Positions 48,001-61,700 of a stretch of DNA of 64,000 nt are shown piece after piece. The notes under the pieces were generated by a model. The model saw only the letters and a list, made by a program, of their open reading frames with translations, was not told the origin of the DNA and ran no database searches. The stretch lies in assembly GCA_025617375.2 (NCBI GenBank), contig JAMYGW020000006.1:439001-503000 (forward strand), read 5' to 3'. Position numbers and translations under genes: made by a program. Each line of letters starts with the position of its first letter. Positions within the stretch are counted from its first letter, which is position 1. This DNA is from Acarospora socialis. Its lineage: Eukaryota > Ascomycota > Lecanoromycetes > Acarosporales > Acarosporaceae.

Positions 48001-50293
48001 CTGATAAGTTCATTTCTGATTGTTTGAAGATCTTGTATGTGTTTTTGATTGCACATATTTCTTTCATAATTCAGTCAATCTTCAGATTTCTTTCACACAA
48101 TCAGAACATTTTTAGCACTGCATTGTATCTGATTGATTTCATAACATTAAATATTATTTCTTGTGAGTTTTCTAAAATCAAAACTTTCACACAGATTTTC
48201 TCATTGATTCTTTTGATGACTCTGTTTGTCATTTGTATGTTGAATAAACAGTACACTTATTATGTCTTCAATTTTAACATATTGACTGTTCTTCAATTCA
48301 TAATGTTACTGTCTGCTTTAGAATTCATTAATGTGCTGATGTAATATTCATTGATTATAATCTTAATTTATATTTAATAATCATTGTCTTGTCTTTGAGA
48401 CATCACTAGCTTCTTATTCTCTAGTCTCATCAAGAGAGCTTTTCATTTTTTAACTTATTTAATCATTTAACTCATCTTTAAAGCTCTTAAAATCATCTGA
48501 ATTTCTTTCTGATTATAAGATTTACATACTTTAGACTGTGTCACTCAATGTGTCTTTTTAAGTGTAGTTGAAATTCATACTGATCATATTTCATCTGCAA
48601 TTAACTCTCAAAGACTTTTACTCTTTGCAGAAATTCAGATGATATATATTCTTCATTGAAGATTTATCTGTTTTTATTCTGCATGATATATTCTTCAGAT
48701 AAGTGTATCTTGACTTTGTGACTCTTGATTTTTCACACAAGAAATTCTGACATTGATTCTTCTGTAACTATTTGTATGTCTTTTATTAGATCATTAAATT
48801 TTCTGCATATTTCTGCTTTCTGATTTTAAGTCTTTTGCTTTTTTTTCTGTATTGCACTGCAGTTTGATGTCATTTCTCTCTGAGCACTCAGATTCTTTTC
48901 AATCTTGATTTAATACTTTTTTGAGAACTCTGTCTCAACATCATTTAAACTTTCTTCTGTGAGTGTATCACTATCAAGAAATATTCAGAATTCATCAATC
49001 TGAAATTCATGATCATTAGTTTCTTTGATGTCATCTTTAAGAATATTATTTTCTTTCTCAGCATCAAGAACTCTTTTCTTGATAAGAATAGCTAATTCTG
49101 TTTTGTAAATTGATCAACTTATTACATTATATCTGTTCTTCATGTCTTTGTGCAGTCTCTGAAGATATTATTCAGCTTTATTTTTTGTGTTCATGTGTAC
49201 TCTGCACATGTCATTGTAACAGACTGTTTAGTTGAAAACATCATGCACTACACATATATTCTTCTTGACTATCACTGCAACATTTTTTCTTTTTATTTGA
49301 GATCTGTTGCATTTTTAAGCAAGATGTCTGAGTTTTTTGCAGTTATAACACATTTACATCTTGTTTTGCAGTGTCATCTGAGACTTAGTGAATCACTCTG
49401 ACTGACATTCATACTCTGTTCATTTAGTCTTTCATGACTTTTAATGATGCTTCTTAATCATATTGAGATTCATAGAATTTGTTTCTTTATGTCTTATCAG
49501 TGAAATGTATCACTTAATTCATGATTGAGAGCTTTCTTCTTGATCTTCTATCATAGATGACATTCAATATTCTTTTTGTTTTATTTATCATTCTTATTGA
49601 CAACTATTGATGTTGATACTCAAATCAATCATTCTTTAAAGATTGTCTGATTGTTCTGCTTAAACTATTTTATCTTTGATGAATTTTCTCAATTCACAAT
49701 AGTACTGATAAATAAGTGCTTCATTATCTCATCTGATAAGTGCTGCTAATCATTGAAACTTTGTGATGTATATTGTTGTCAATTCACTCTGTTACAAGAT
49801 ATGAATTTATTTCTTTGCTGCTCTCTCTTCATTAATCATCTCAAAGACTTTTCTCAGTTTCTTCTTAAACTGTATATAGTTATTGAACATAGACTCTGTG
49901 TCTATGTTGCATTTTTTGTACTTTTTTTCTAGAAACTTGTGCAGCTTAAAATTAACTCAATTGAAGACTGTGTCTGTGAGATAGATTGTTGCAAACAATG
50001 TCTTTTCTTGATTAATTTGAAACTTTAATTGATTGAATTCAATGTATAGATTGAACTTCATCACAAAGACTCACAGTTTTTCTCATTTTTCATCAAAGAT
50101 ATTCAGTATCTGTATCTTAGATGCACTTAGAGATAGTTGTATTACTTAAATTGATATCATCACTGATTGTACTGTCATTCTATCTGAAGTAAATAATAGA
50201 GATGAGTTTGTCTGAACTTATCTCAAGAACAAGATTGAGACATTCTTCTGTGTGTCAGACATCATACTCATTATATCATAAGAATATTCAAAG

Positions 50294-50645
50294 TGTAACA
50301 TTCTAATCTGAGCTTTCTCAGATATGTAGAACTAAAAGTTTGTGCTTATTGATATAATAGTTGATCTGAAATGATTTTGATCTTTAATTTTTAGATGATT
50401 ACTTAAGTTGAACATAATTCTTTTCATAAGAAAAATGACTGTGACTATATACTGAGTCTGCTCATCAATCTTGCTGTTGAGTCTGTTGAGATAACTTACT
50501 TATGCAACTCATTGAGCTTGCTCATCAAGCTCATCATTGAGCATGTCAAAATATCACATGACTGCTGTCTAAACATTCTCTGAATGTATGTCTTCTGCAT
50601 GTATACATCAATTTGTTTTAAGTTTGTTCTGACTTGACTATAACA
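50294..50645 (-). repeat. right LTR of element E (5' LTR)
   Basis: 352 bp, partner of 44466-44816; followed by the target copy TGAAG. Confidence 0.87.
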
Positions 50646-51623
50646 TGAAGAGTGAGAAAAGCTGTGAGTTTTTGTGATAAAGCTTGATCTGTACATTGAA
50701 TTCAATTAACTGAAGTTTTAAATTGATTAAGAGAAAACATTGTTTGCAATAATTTATCTTGTGAACACAGTCTTTAACTGAGTTAATTTTAAGCTGCATG
50801 AGTTTCTGAAAAAAAAGTACAAAGAATGCAACACAAACATGAAGTCTATGTTCAATGACTACATACAGTTTAAGAAAGAATTAAAGAAAGTCTTTAAGAT
50901 AATTAACAAAGAGAGAACAGCAGAAAAACAAGTTTACATCTTGCAACAGAGTGAATCAGCAACAATATACATCACAAAATTTCAGTGATCAATAGTACTT
51001 ATCAGATGAAATAATGAAGCACTTATTTATCAGTACTATTGTGAATTAAAAAAGTTCATCAAAGACAAAATAGTTCAAGCAGAACAATCAGAACAATCAG
51101 ATAATCTTCAGAAAATGATTAATTTAAGTATTAATATTAATAGTTGTCAGTGAAAACAACAGATGAAACAAAAAAAATATTGAATATTATTTATGATAAA
51201 AGATCAAGAAGAAAGCTTCTGACTGTGAATGAAGTGATATGTTTCATCAATAAGATATAGAGAAACAGATTTTATAAATCTTAATACAATTGAAAAGTGT
51301 CATCAGAAGTCATGAAAAACTAAATAAACATAATATGAATGTTAGTCAGAGTGATTCACTAAGTCTTAGATGACACTGCAAAACAAAATACAAATATGTT
51401 ATAACTGCAGAAAATTCAAACATCTTGTTTGAAAATGTAACAGATCTCAGATAAAAAGAAAAAATGTTGCAGTAATAGTTAAAAAGAATACATACATAAT
51501 GCATGATATTCTTAACTAAACAATCTGCTACAATGACATGTGCAGAGTACACATGAATGTAAAAGACAGAGTCAAATGATACTCTCAGAAATTATACAAC
51601 AAAGACAAAAAAAACAGACACAA

Positions 51624-51974
51624 TATAATGTTTTAACCTGAGATTTCTCAGGTATGTAGAACTAAAAGTTTATGCTTGTTAATATAATAACTGGTCTGAA
51701 ATGGTTCTGAACTTTAACTCTTAAATAGTTATTTAAGTTGAACATGATTGTTTTCATAAAAGAAATAATTCTACTATATAGTGAGTCTGCTTGCTGATCT
51801 TGCTGTTGAGCTTGTTAAGATGACTCATTCATGCAACTTGTTGAGCTTGCTCATCAAGCTTGCTGCTGAGCATGTTAAGATGTTATGTAACTGCTGTTTA
51901 AACATTTCTTGAATATACACTCTCTGCATATATGCATCAGTCTGTTTTAAGCTTGTTTTGACTTAATCATAACA
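51624..51974 (-). repeat. left LTR of element H (3' LTR)
   Basis: 351 bp, same type as E's LTRs. The plus-strand sequence runs from about TATAATGTTTTAACC to CATAACA. Confidence 0.85.
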
Positions 51975-52040
51975 CTATTTTTTTCTTCTCAGATGCTAGT
52001 TCTCTAAAGTTTATATAAGTGAGAATATTCACATTGTCTG

Positions 52041-52232
52041 TTGTCAGTGATGATGTTTTCTAAAAATTTCAATTGTCTAAGAATTGCAAAGAAAATTCAG
52101 ATTGATGATGTGTCTACTTTGTTTTCTTGTGACTATTGTGTCTGTTGCAGCATCAACTGTTTTGTAATGAAATCTCAATCAAAATGTGATAAGTGTACTT
52201 GCTGTGATCACTCATGTGTCAATGTATTGTGA
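52041..52232 (+). other. antisense Cys-rich accessory ORF of element H (N-terminal part)
   Basis: Opposite to H's gag-pol, just inside its 3' LTR. The cysteine spacing is C-x2-C-x6-C-x8-C-x2-C-x6-C, close to the Zn2Cys6 rule. Interrupted downstream by the insertion of G. Part of a fossil. Confidence 0.6.
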
Positions 52233-52480
52233 GAGTCTCTCAATAGAACTTGTCTTTCACTTCAAAAAAAAATAAGTAAAGCAAACAGCAAATTGACAGT
52301 CAAGCACACTGAGCTTGCTGCACTTTTCTCAAAAGTTGTGCATCTTCAGAAAATATTGAATCAAATGAACTGCTGTGCTTCACAGAAGATTAATTGTCTT
52401 GCTGTCAAACTTAATAGTGATAATGATGAGACTGAGAATGAAGATTCTTAAACAATGTCATAACTTATTGACTTGATATT

Positions 52481-52841
52481 TGTTACAATCATACTCAGAA
52501 AAGAAAAAACTCACAGATCTGTGATTAAAAGTTCACTCAAAGTGCATACAGAAGAAACTGCTAGGCAGTAGTTATGTGACAGTGTGATGACTCAATGATG
52601 AGTGAGTGAGTTAAAAACTCAATTTCTCAACATCAAGACATCAAGACATCAAGAATGCTCAACACAAAGATATTAAGCACATTCTATATAGTAGAGTCAT
52701 TTTTCTTATGAAAACAATCATGTTCAACTTAAGTAATCATCTAAGAGTTAAAGTTCAGAATCATTTCAGACCAGTCATTATATCAACAAGCACAAACTCT
52801 TAGCTCTACATACTCAAGAAATCTCAGATTAGAATGTTACA
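52481..52841 (+). repeat. left LTR of element G
   Basis: 361 bp, TGTTACAATC to GTTACA, same type as A. Confidence 0.9.
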
Positions 52842-55800
52842 CTTTGAACACTCTTACAATATAACAAGTATGATGTCTGACACACAGAAGAATATCTTAA
52901 CTTTGTTCTTGAGACAAGTTCAGATGAACTCATCTCTATTATCTACTTTAGATAGAATGATGACACAATTAGCAATGTTCATCTCAATGATACAACTATC
53001 TCTGAGTGCATTTAAGATACAGATACTGAATATCTTTGATGAAGAAAGAGAAAAGTTGTGAGTCTTTGTGACTAAGCTTGATCTGTATATTGAGTTTAAT
53101 CAATTAAAGTTTCAAACTGATCAGAAGAAGACACTGTTTGTGATAATTTATCTTATGAATGCAGTCTTTGATTGAGTTGATCTCAAGCTGCATGAGTTCT
53201 TAAAAAAAAGATATAAAGAACACAACACAGACACAGAGTCTATGTTCAATGACTATGAACAGTTTAAGAAAGAACTTAAGAAAGTCTTTGAAGTGATTGA
53301 TGAAGAGAGAGCAGCTGAGAAATAAATTTATATTTTGTGACAGAGTGAATTGACAGCAGTATACATCATGAAGTTTCAGCAGTTAGCAGTACTTATCAGA
53401 TGAAATAATAAAGCACTTATCTATCAGTACTATTGTAAGTTGAGAAAGTTCATCAAAGACAAGATAGCTCAAGCAGAACAATTAGACAATCTTTAAAAAA
53501 TGATTGATTTAAGTATTAACATCAATAGTTGTCAGTGAGAACAACAGATGAAACAAAAAAAATATTGAATGTCATCTATAATAAAAGATCAAGAAGAAAG
53601 CTTCTGACTGTGAACAAAGCAATATGTTTCATCAATAAGACATAGAAAAACAGACTCTATAAATCTCAATACAATCAAGAAGCACTGTCAGAAGTCATGA
53701 AAGACTAGACAAATGAAGTTTGAATGTCAGCTAGAGTGATTCACTAAGTCTCAGATAACACTGCAAAACAAGATGTGAATGTGTTATAACTGTAAAAAAC
53801 TCAGACATCTTGCTTGAGAATGCAACAGATCTTAAATAAAAAGAAAGAATATTGCAGCAGTAATGATCAAAACAAAGACAAAGAAATCAAGCATAGTGCA
53901 CAATGTTCTGAGTTGAACAGTCTGTTATGACAATATGTGCTGAGCACATATGAGTGCAAAAGACAGAGTCAAATGATACTCTCAGAAATCACACAAAGAC
54001 ATGAAGAACAAATACAACACAATGAGTTGATCAATCTACAAGAAAGAACTAGCTACTCTTATTAAAGAAGATATCAAGAAAGATTTTCTTGATGTCAAGA
54101 TCAAAGAGACTGATACTTGAGAAATTCAGATAAAAAAAGACTACAATGATAGTATCTGACAAGCACTGAATTTGAACACAGATCAGAAAGAAATCAACAA
54201 ATGAAAAGTCAATATGAGACTGAAGACAACATATCAGTACTCTGAAAATCAATGACAAATGTTGAAGAAAGAAAAGCTTCAGTTTAAGAAGCAAAAGCTT
54301 AAGCAAAAAATACAAGCTCAGAAACAGAAAGCACAACACAAGAAAATGAAAGAGCAAAGTGCATACAATCAACTAGAGAAGCTAATGACAGCTATTAAAG
54401 ATGAATATTTCAGCAATGATGATGCAGTATTGTCAAGATCTTTTGTTTGAAGAACAAAGAGTCACAAAATTGAGATACACTTATCTGAAGAATATATCAT
54501 GCAGAATGAAGATAGATGAATCTTCAGTGAAGAGTATATATCATTTGAATTTCTGCAAAGAGTAAAAGTCTGTGAGAGTCAGTTGTAGATGAAGTACAAT
54601 CAGTATGAATCTCAACTACACTCAGAAAGATGCATTAAGCAGTATAGTCTAAAATATGCAAATCTTATGGTCAGAAGGGAACTCAGATGGTTTTAAGAAC
54701 TTTGAAGACAAGTTAAACAATTAAGTGAGTCAAAAAATGAAAAGCTTTCTCAACAAGACTAAAGAATAAGAAGCTAGTGACATCTCAAAGACAGAATAAT
54801 GATCATAGAATATAAATTAAAATCATGATCAATGAACATCAGATCAATGCATTGATGAATTTTAGAGCAGATGAAAATATCATAAGTTGACAAATAGTTA
54901 ATATATTAGAATTAGTGACACAGTGAGCACACTGTTCATTTAACATACAAATGAGAAACAGAGTCATCAAAAGAATTGATGAGAAAATCTATGTAAAAGT
55001 CTTAATTCTTGAAAATCTACAAGAGATCATGTTTGATGTCATGAAATCAATTGAATATGATGTGATGCTAGAAATGTCTTGATTGTGTGAAAAGAATTCA
55101 TGAATTGATTGAGTTACAAAGAAAATATGCACAGTCAAAGACACATACAAGATCTTCAAACAATCAGAAATGAGCTTATCAAAATATAAGTCATGAAATC
55201 ATGAGATATCACTATTGAATGAAAAGCAATCTAAGTGAATGTCATTATATTCAATGAGTGAGAATCAGCTCAAGAAAGTTAAAACTTATCTTGACAAGAA
55301 TCTTAAAAGAAAATTCATCAAATCATCAAAGTCACCAGCAGAATACTCAATTCTGTTTGTATCAAAAAAGAATGACAGAAAATGATTATGTGTTGATTAC
55401 AGATAACTCAATAAGATAACTCATTGAGACAGTTATTCTCTACTGCTGATAGAAGAGTTGCAAGACTGATTGATCAAGATTAAATGATTCACAAGCTTAG
55501 ATCTTAAGAACATTTATTATCAAGTTAGAATGAAAGAAGATAAAGAATGAAAGACAGCATTTTGAACAAAATACAAACATTATGAATATATTATTATGTC
55601 ATTTGAGTTGAAAAATGCTTCAGTCACCTTTCTAAGATTGATCAATGATGTATTGAGAGAATATCTCAATGATTTTGTGATCATGTATCTCAACAACATT
55701 CTGATATATTCAGAAGATCTTGAAGAGCATTGTGAACATGTGCAAAAGATATTGACAAAACTCAATGAGAAAGTCTTGTACATGAAAAAGTCAAAAAGCA

Positions 55801-58089
55801 GATTCAAAATCAAGAAAGTTGAGTTTCTAGACTATGTGATTCAATCTGAACAGATTGAGAAAAATTCAAGAAAGATAAAAGTAATCAGAAACTGATCAAC
55901 ATCAAAATGAATCAAGAAAGTACAGATCTTTCTAGAATTGATGAACTATTATTGAAAGTTTGTATCAAACTATGCAAGAATTGTGAAATCACTAACATAT
56001 TTAACACACAAAAACAAAGAATAGCATTGAGATCAAGAACAGAAGAATGTGTTTCACATATTAAAGAAAAGTTTTAGCAGAACAGCACATCTAAAAATAC
56101 TCAATCTGACATATGAGAAGACACTGAAAACTGATGCTTCAGATTTCACAGTAAACATATATTTATATCAGATTGAAGAGAGACAGCAGAAACTCATAGC
56201 ATATTAATTTAGAAAACTATCAGAATTCAAGAAAAGATATGAGATTCATGATAAAAAATTTCTTGCAATAATGAAAGCACTACAAGACTGAAGACTCTAT
56301 TTTACAGAAATAAACAAATTAATTCAGATCTACACAGATCACAAGAATCTGAGAAACTTCACAACAACAAAGCAACTCAATTAACAACAGATTTGTTGAG
56401 CAGAGCAGTTGACAGATTATAAATTTCAAATTCATTACAAAAAGAATAATGAAAATGATGAAGCAAATGTTTTGAGCAGACAATCTGATCATGAAGATGT
56501 ACAAATGATACACACTGAAATTCTGAGCAAAAACAACAACAGAATTCTCACAAAGAACTTAGCAGCAATGCATAAGATAGAGTAAGCTTTCTTAACAAAC
56601 AAAAAATTCATCAAAATATGTCACTACAACAGAATCAGAGAGCATCTAGAAGTTAAATGTACAGAAAATTTAGTATGAAGAAGACACAATGTTAGTGATT
56701 TTAAAAATTGAATCATCAAAATGATTACTGTATGCAATTCATGCTGAAGAAACAGAATTAACTGAGACAAATAATATGACAAAGTAACATGACTTGATGC
56801 ACTGAAAGCATCATGAAAGTTAATTATCATGAACTTCATTACAAAACTATCATTGTCAAAGAACTCAGCATGAAGAGTGAAATTCAACAATATATTGATT
56901 ATAGTGAACAGATTGATCAAGTACATAATGTTTATTTCATTCAAAGAAATTGTGACAGCATCAATATTGACATATACAATACTAAGAGAATTGATTAGCA
57001 ATTATGAACTATCAAAAGAGTTTATCACTGACAGAGACAAACTGTTTACAAGCAAGTTTTGAAAAATGCTCACAGCAGAGCTCAAGATAAAGCACAAGAT
57101 GTCAACAGTATATCACTCACAGACAGATGAACAAAGCAAATGAATGAATCAAACAGTAAAAACATACTTGAGACACTATGTAAACAGAAGTCAAGATAAC
57201 TGAGTATGACTACTGTCAATGACACAGTTTGTGTACAACAACATAAAAAATGAAATCACAGAAAAAACATCTTTCTATATAAACTATGACTACAACTCAG
57301 AGATATAGTGAGATTTCAAAGAACATGAATCACAAAGTCAAAAAGCAATTTTGAATATTGCACAAATGAAAGAACTGCATCAAGATCTGACAAAATGAAT
57401 TAAATAGCAGATGAAACAAACAACAGAAGTGAAATCATTTGAAGAAGAAGAAAAAATATATTTAAAAATGAACAACATACAGACAAAGAAAAAGAGCAAG
57501 AAGCTAAAGAACAAGAGCATAAAATTATTCAAGATCATATGAAACATCAAGAAGTTAAGCTATGAGCTAGACTTACTCAAGAAAATGAGAATACACTCAA
57601 TATTTCATGCATTCATGTTACAGCACTGCAATCAGTTCATATTACTTTAAATCACTGAAACATCTGTTAAACTCAATAAAGAATATGAAGTCAAGAACAT
57701 TTTAGAAAAGAGAATGATTAATGAAAAAGTTCATTATTTCATAAAATGAAAAGATTACAATATTTCAGAAAGCATCTGAGAATCTAAAGAGAATCTCAAG
57801 AACTGTGTGAAAACACTTCAATGTTTTGAGAAAAAAAATCAATATTAGCTCAGAAGAATGACAACATCAAGTCAACAAATTGCAACATTGTTTGAGAATT
57901 TTCATTCTCAATCTCATCATTATCACTATCAAGTTCAACAGCAAGACAATCAGTCTTCTGTGTGACATGATAATCTGTTTGATTTAAAATTTTTTGAAGA
58001 TGCATTATCTTGATGACAAGAACATTAAGAGTCACATTTGCATCATTTATTTTCTTTTGAAGAGAAAGACAAGTTCTGTTGAGAGACTT

Positions 58090-58284
58090 TCACAAAACTG
58101 TAATGCATGAATAACTGCAGCAAGTACACTTATTGCATTTCAATCTTTCATCAGTCATAACAAAGCAATCAAGATCATAAGCAGTACAGAATTCACAAGA
58201 GAACATGACAAGACTATCACTGAATTGAATTTTCTTTGCAATTCTTAGACAATTGAAATTTTTAGAAAGCATCATTGCTGACAA
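58090..58284 (-). other. antisense Cys-rich accessory ORF of element G (N-terminal part)
   Basis: Opposite to G's gag-pol, between the chromodomain and 3' LTR. Cysteine spacing is C-x2-C-x6-C-x9-C-x2-C-x6-C. A further minus-strand stretch at 57850-58035 holds an acidic C-terminal segment (ELDSDNDEIENEN) that also occurs in the other copies. Part of a fossil. Confidence 0.6.
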
Positions 58285-58350
58285 TGAAAATCATTATATA
58301 CTCTCACTTAAATAAATTCTAGAGAACTAGCATCTGAAGAAGAAGAATAA

Positions 58351-58711
58351 TGTTATAATCATACTCAGAAGAGAAGAAACTCATGAATTTATGATTGAAA
58401 ATTCATTCAAAGTGCATACAGAAGAAACTGCTAGACAGTAATTATGTGACAGTGTGATGACTTGATGATGAGCAAGCAAGTTGAGAACTCAATTTCTCAA
58501 CATCAAAACATCAAAACATCAAGAATGCTCAATACAGAGATGTTGAGCACATTCTATATAGTAGAATCATTTTTCTTATGAAAATAATCATGTTCAACTT
58601 AAATAATCATCTAAGAGTTAAAGTTCAGAACTGTTTCAGATCAGCTGTTATATTAATAAGCACAAACTCTTAGTTCTACATACTTGAGAAATCTCAGATT
58701 AGAATATTACA
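58351..58711 (+). repeat. right LTR of element G
   Basis: 361 bp, TGTTATAATC to ATTACA, partner of 52481-52841. Confidence 0.9.
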
Positions 58712-61700
58712 ATGTTGTCATTCTTCTGAACTAATATCAATTTTAATATTGACTTTTTTTCTCAAAATGTTGAAGTGTTTTCATGCAGTTCTTGAGATTC
58801 TCTCTGAATTTTCAGATATTTTCTGAGATATCATAATCTTTTCACTTGATGAGATAGTGAACTTTCTCACTAATCATTCTTTTCTCTAAAATGTTCTTGA
58901 CTTTATATTCTTCATTGAGTTCAACAGATATTTCATTGATCTGAAGTGATATGAACTGATTACAATGCTGTAGCATGAATGTATGAAATATTGAGTGTAT
59001 TCTTATTTTCTTGAGTAAGTCTAACTCATAACTTAACTCTTTGATGTTTCATATAATCTTGAATGATTCAATGTTCTTGTTTCTCAGCTTCTTACTTTTT
59101 TTCTTTGTCTGTATGTTGTTTATTCTTAAATATATCTTTTTTTCTTCTTCAAATGATCTTATCTCTGTCATTTATTTTATCTGCTGTTCAATCTGTTTTG
59201 TTAGATCTTGATGCAGTTTCTTTATCTGAACAATATTCAAGATCATTTTCTAATTCTGTGATCTGTGTTCTTTAAAATCTCATTATATCTCTGAATTGTA
59301 GCTGTAGTTCACATAGAAAGATGTTTTTCTCATGATTTTGTTTTTTGTGTTGTTGTACACAAACTGTGCTGTTGACAATAGTCATATTCAGTTGTTTTGA
59401 TTCTTGTTGACATAGTGTTTTAAGTATATTTTCACTGTTTAATTCATTCACTTGCTTTATTCATTCATCTGTGAGTAATATGTCATCAACATCTTGTGTT
59501 TTATCTCAAGTTCTGTTATGAACATTTTTCAAAATCTGCTTGTAAACAGTTTGTCTTTATTGATGATGAATTCTTTTAATAACTCATAATTGTTAATCAA
59601 TTCTTACAGTATAATGTATGTCAATACTGATGCTGTTGCAGTTTCTCTGAATGAAATAAACATCATGTATTTGATCAATCTGTTCACTATGATCAATATA
59701 CTGTTGAATTTCATTTTTTATGTTGAATTCTTCAATGATGATAGTTTTATGATGAAGTTCATGATAACTGACTTTCATAATGCATTTGATGCATCTAGTT
59801 GTGTTACTTTGTTATATCATTTATTTTGATTGATCTTGTTTCTTCAGCATGAATTGCACACAGCAATCATCTTGATGATTCAATTTCTAAAATTATTAAT
59901 ATTGCATCTTCTCTGCACTAAATCTTCTGTGTATTTAACTTTTAGATGTTCTTCAGTTCTGCTGTAATGATATATTTTTATGAGTTCTTTGTCTATCAAG
60001 AAAGCTTGCTTCATCTTGTACATTGCTGCTAAATTCTTTGTGAGAATTTCTTTATCATCTTTGCTTAAAATTTCAACATGTATCATCTGTATATCTTCAT
60101 GATCAGATCATCTACTTAAGACATTTACTTCATCATTTTTGTTACTTTTCTTGTAATGAATTTGAAATTCATAATCTGTCAACTGTTTTGCTCAACAAAT
60201 CTGTCATTAATTGAGTTGCTTTGTTGTTACAAAGTTTCTCAGATTTCTGTGATCTGTATAGATTTGAATTGATTTGTTTGTTTCTGCAAGATAAGATCTT
60301 CAATTTTGTAGTGCTTTCACTATCACAAGAAGTTTCTTGTCATGAATCTCATATTTCTCTTTAAATTCTGATAACTTTCTAAATTGATATGCTATGAATT
60401 TCTGCTGTTTCTCTTCAATTTAATATAGATATGCATTTACTGTGAAATTTAAAACATCAGTTTTTAGTATTTTTTTGCATGCTGAATTGAGTATTCTCAG
60501 ATGTGCTGTTTCACTAAAACTTTTCTTTAATATGTGAAATGCATTCTTTTGCTCTCTATTTCAATGCTATTTTTTGCTTTTGTGTGTCAAATGTGTTAGT
60601 GATTCTGCAATTCTTGCATAGTTTGATATGAATTTTCAGTAATAGTTCATTAACTCTAGAAAGATCTGTACTTTCTTGATTCATTTTGATGTTGATCAGT
60701 TTCTGACTGCTTTTGTTTTCTTTGAATTTTTCTTGATTTGTTCAGATCAAATCACATAGTTCAGAAATTTCACTTTCTTGATCTTGAATCTGCTTTTTGA
60801 CTTTTTCACATACAAGACTTTCTTGTTGAGCTTTGCTAGTATCTTACACATATACTTGTGATGCTTCTCAAGATCTTCTGAGTATATCAGAATATTATCA
60901 AAATACATAATCACAAAATTATTAAGATATTCTCTCAATATGTTGTTAATCAATCTCTGAAAGATTGCTGATGCATTTTTTAATTTAAATGACATGACAA
61001 TGTATTCATAGTGTTCATATCTTGTTCAGAATGTCATCTTTCATTCTTTATCTTCTTTCATTCTGACTTAATAGTAGACATTCTTAAGATTTAAGCTTGT
61101 GAATTACTTAGTCTTGTTCAACTGATCTTGCAACTCTTTTATCAGTGATAGAAAATAACTATCTTGATGAGTTATTTCATTGAGTTGTCTGTAATCAACA
61201 CATAGTCATTTCTTGTCATTCTTCTTTAACATGAACAGAATCAGATATTCTGCTGATGACTTTGATGATTTGATGAATTCTCTCTTAAGATTCTCATTAA
61301 GATAAGTTCTTACTTTCTTAAGTTGATTCTTGCTCATTGAGTATAACAGCATTTACTTAGATTGCTTTCTGTTCAATAGTGATATCTTGTGATCTCATGA
61401 CTTATGTTTTAATAAATTCATTTTTGATTGTTCAGAAATCTTGTATGTGTCTTTGATTGCATATATTTCTTTTATAATTCAATTAATCTTCAAATTTCTT
61501 CTGCACAATCAAAACATCTTTAGCACTGTGTTATATTCAATTGATCTTATAACATCAAATGTTATTTCTTGTGAGTTTTCAAGAATTGAGACTTTCACAC
61601 AGATTTTCTCATTGATTCTTTTAATGACTTCATTTATCATTTGTATGTTGAATGAACAGTGTACTCACTGTGTCACTAATTTTAACATGTTAACTATTCA

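Larger units (their letters stand above)
44466..50645 (-). mobile_element. element E: chromovirus fossil, minus orientation, inside F's gag
   Basis: LTRs 44466-44816 and 50294-50645 (351-352 bp) with a perfect target duplication TGAAG (44461-44465, 50646-50650) in the gag of F. In minus orientation from the right: gag about 49.2-50.2 kb; RT about 47.2-47.9 with YLNNILIYS; RNase H about 46.75-47.2; integrase about 45.85-46.7; chromodomain about 45.4-45.55; antisense ORF on the plus strand from 44,891. Closely related to A and G internally but with the second LTR subtype. Broken, with dozens of breaks. Younger than F. Confidence 0.88.
52481..58711 (+). mobile_element. element G: chromovirus fossil (361-bp LTR type) inside H
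   Basis: LTRs 52481-52841 and 58351-58711, both 361 bp, flanked by ATATT / ATGTT (one transition apart). Parts: gag from about 52,834 with a knuckle near 53.8 kb; RT about 55.26-55.9; RNase H about 55.95-56.5; integrase about 56.5-57.4; chromodomain about 57.66-57.8; antisense ORF on the minus strand about 57.85-58.28. It is the innermost insertion of the F/H/G nest and so the youngest of the three. It is still broken many times, and shares the base-composition footprint of its hosts. Confidence 0.9.
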
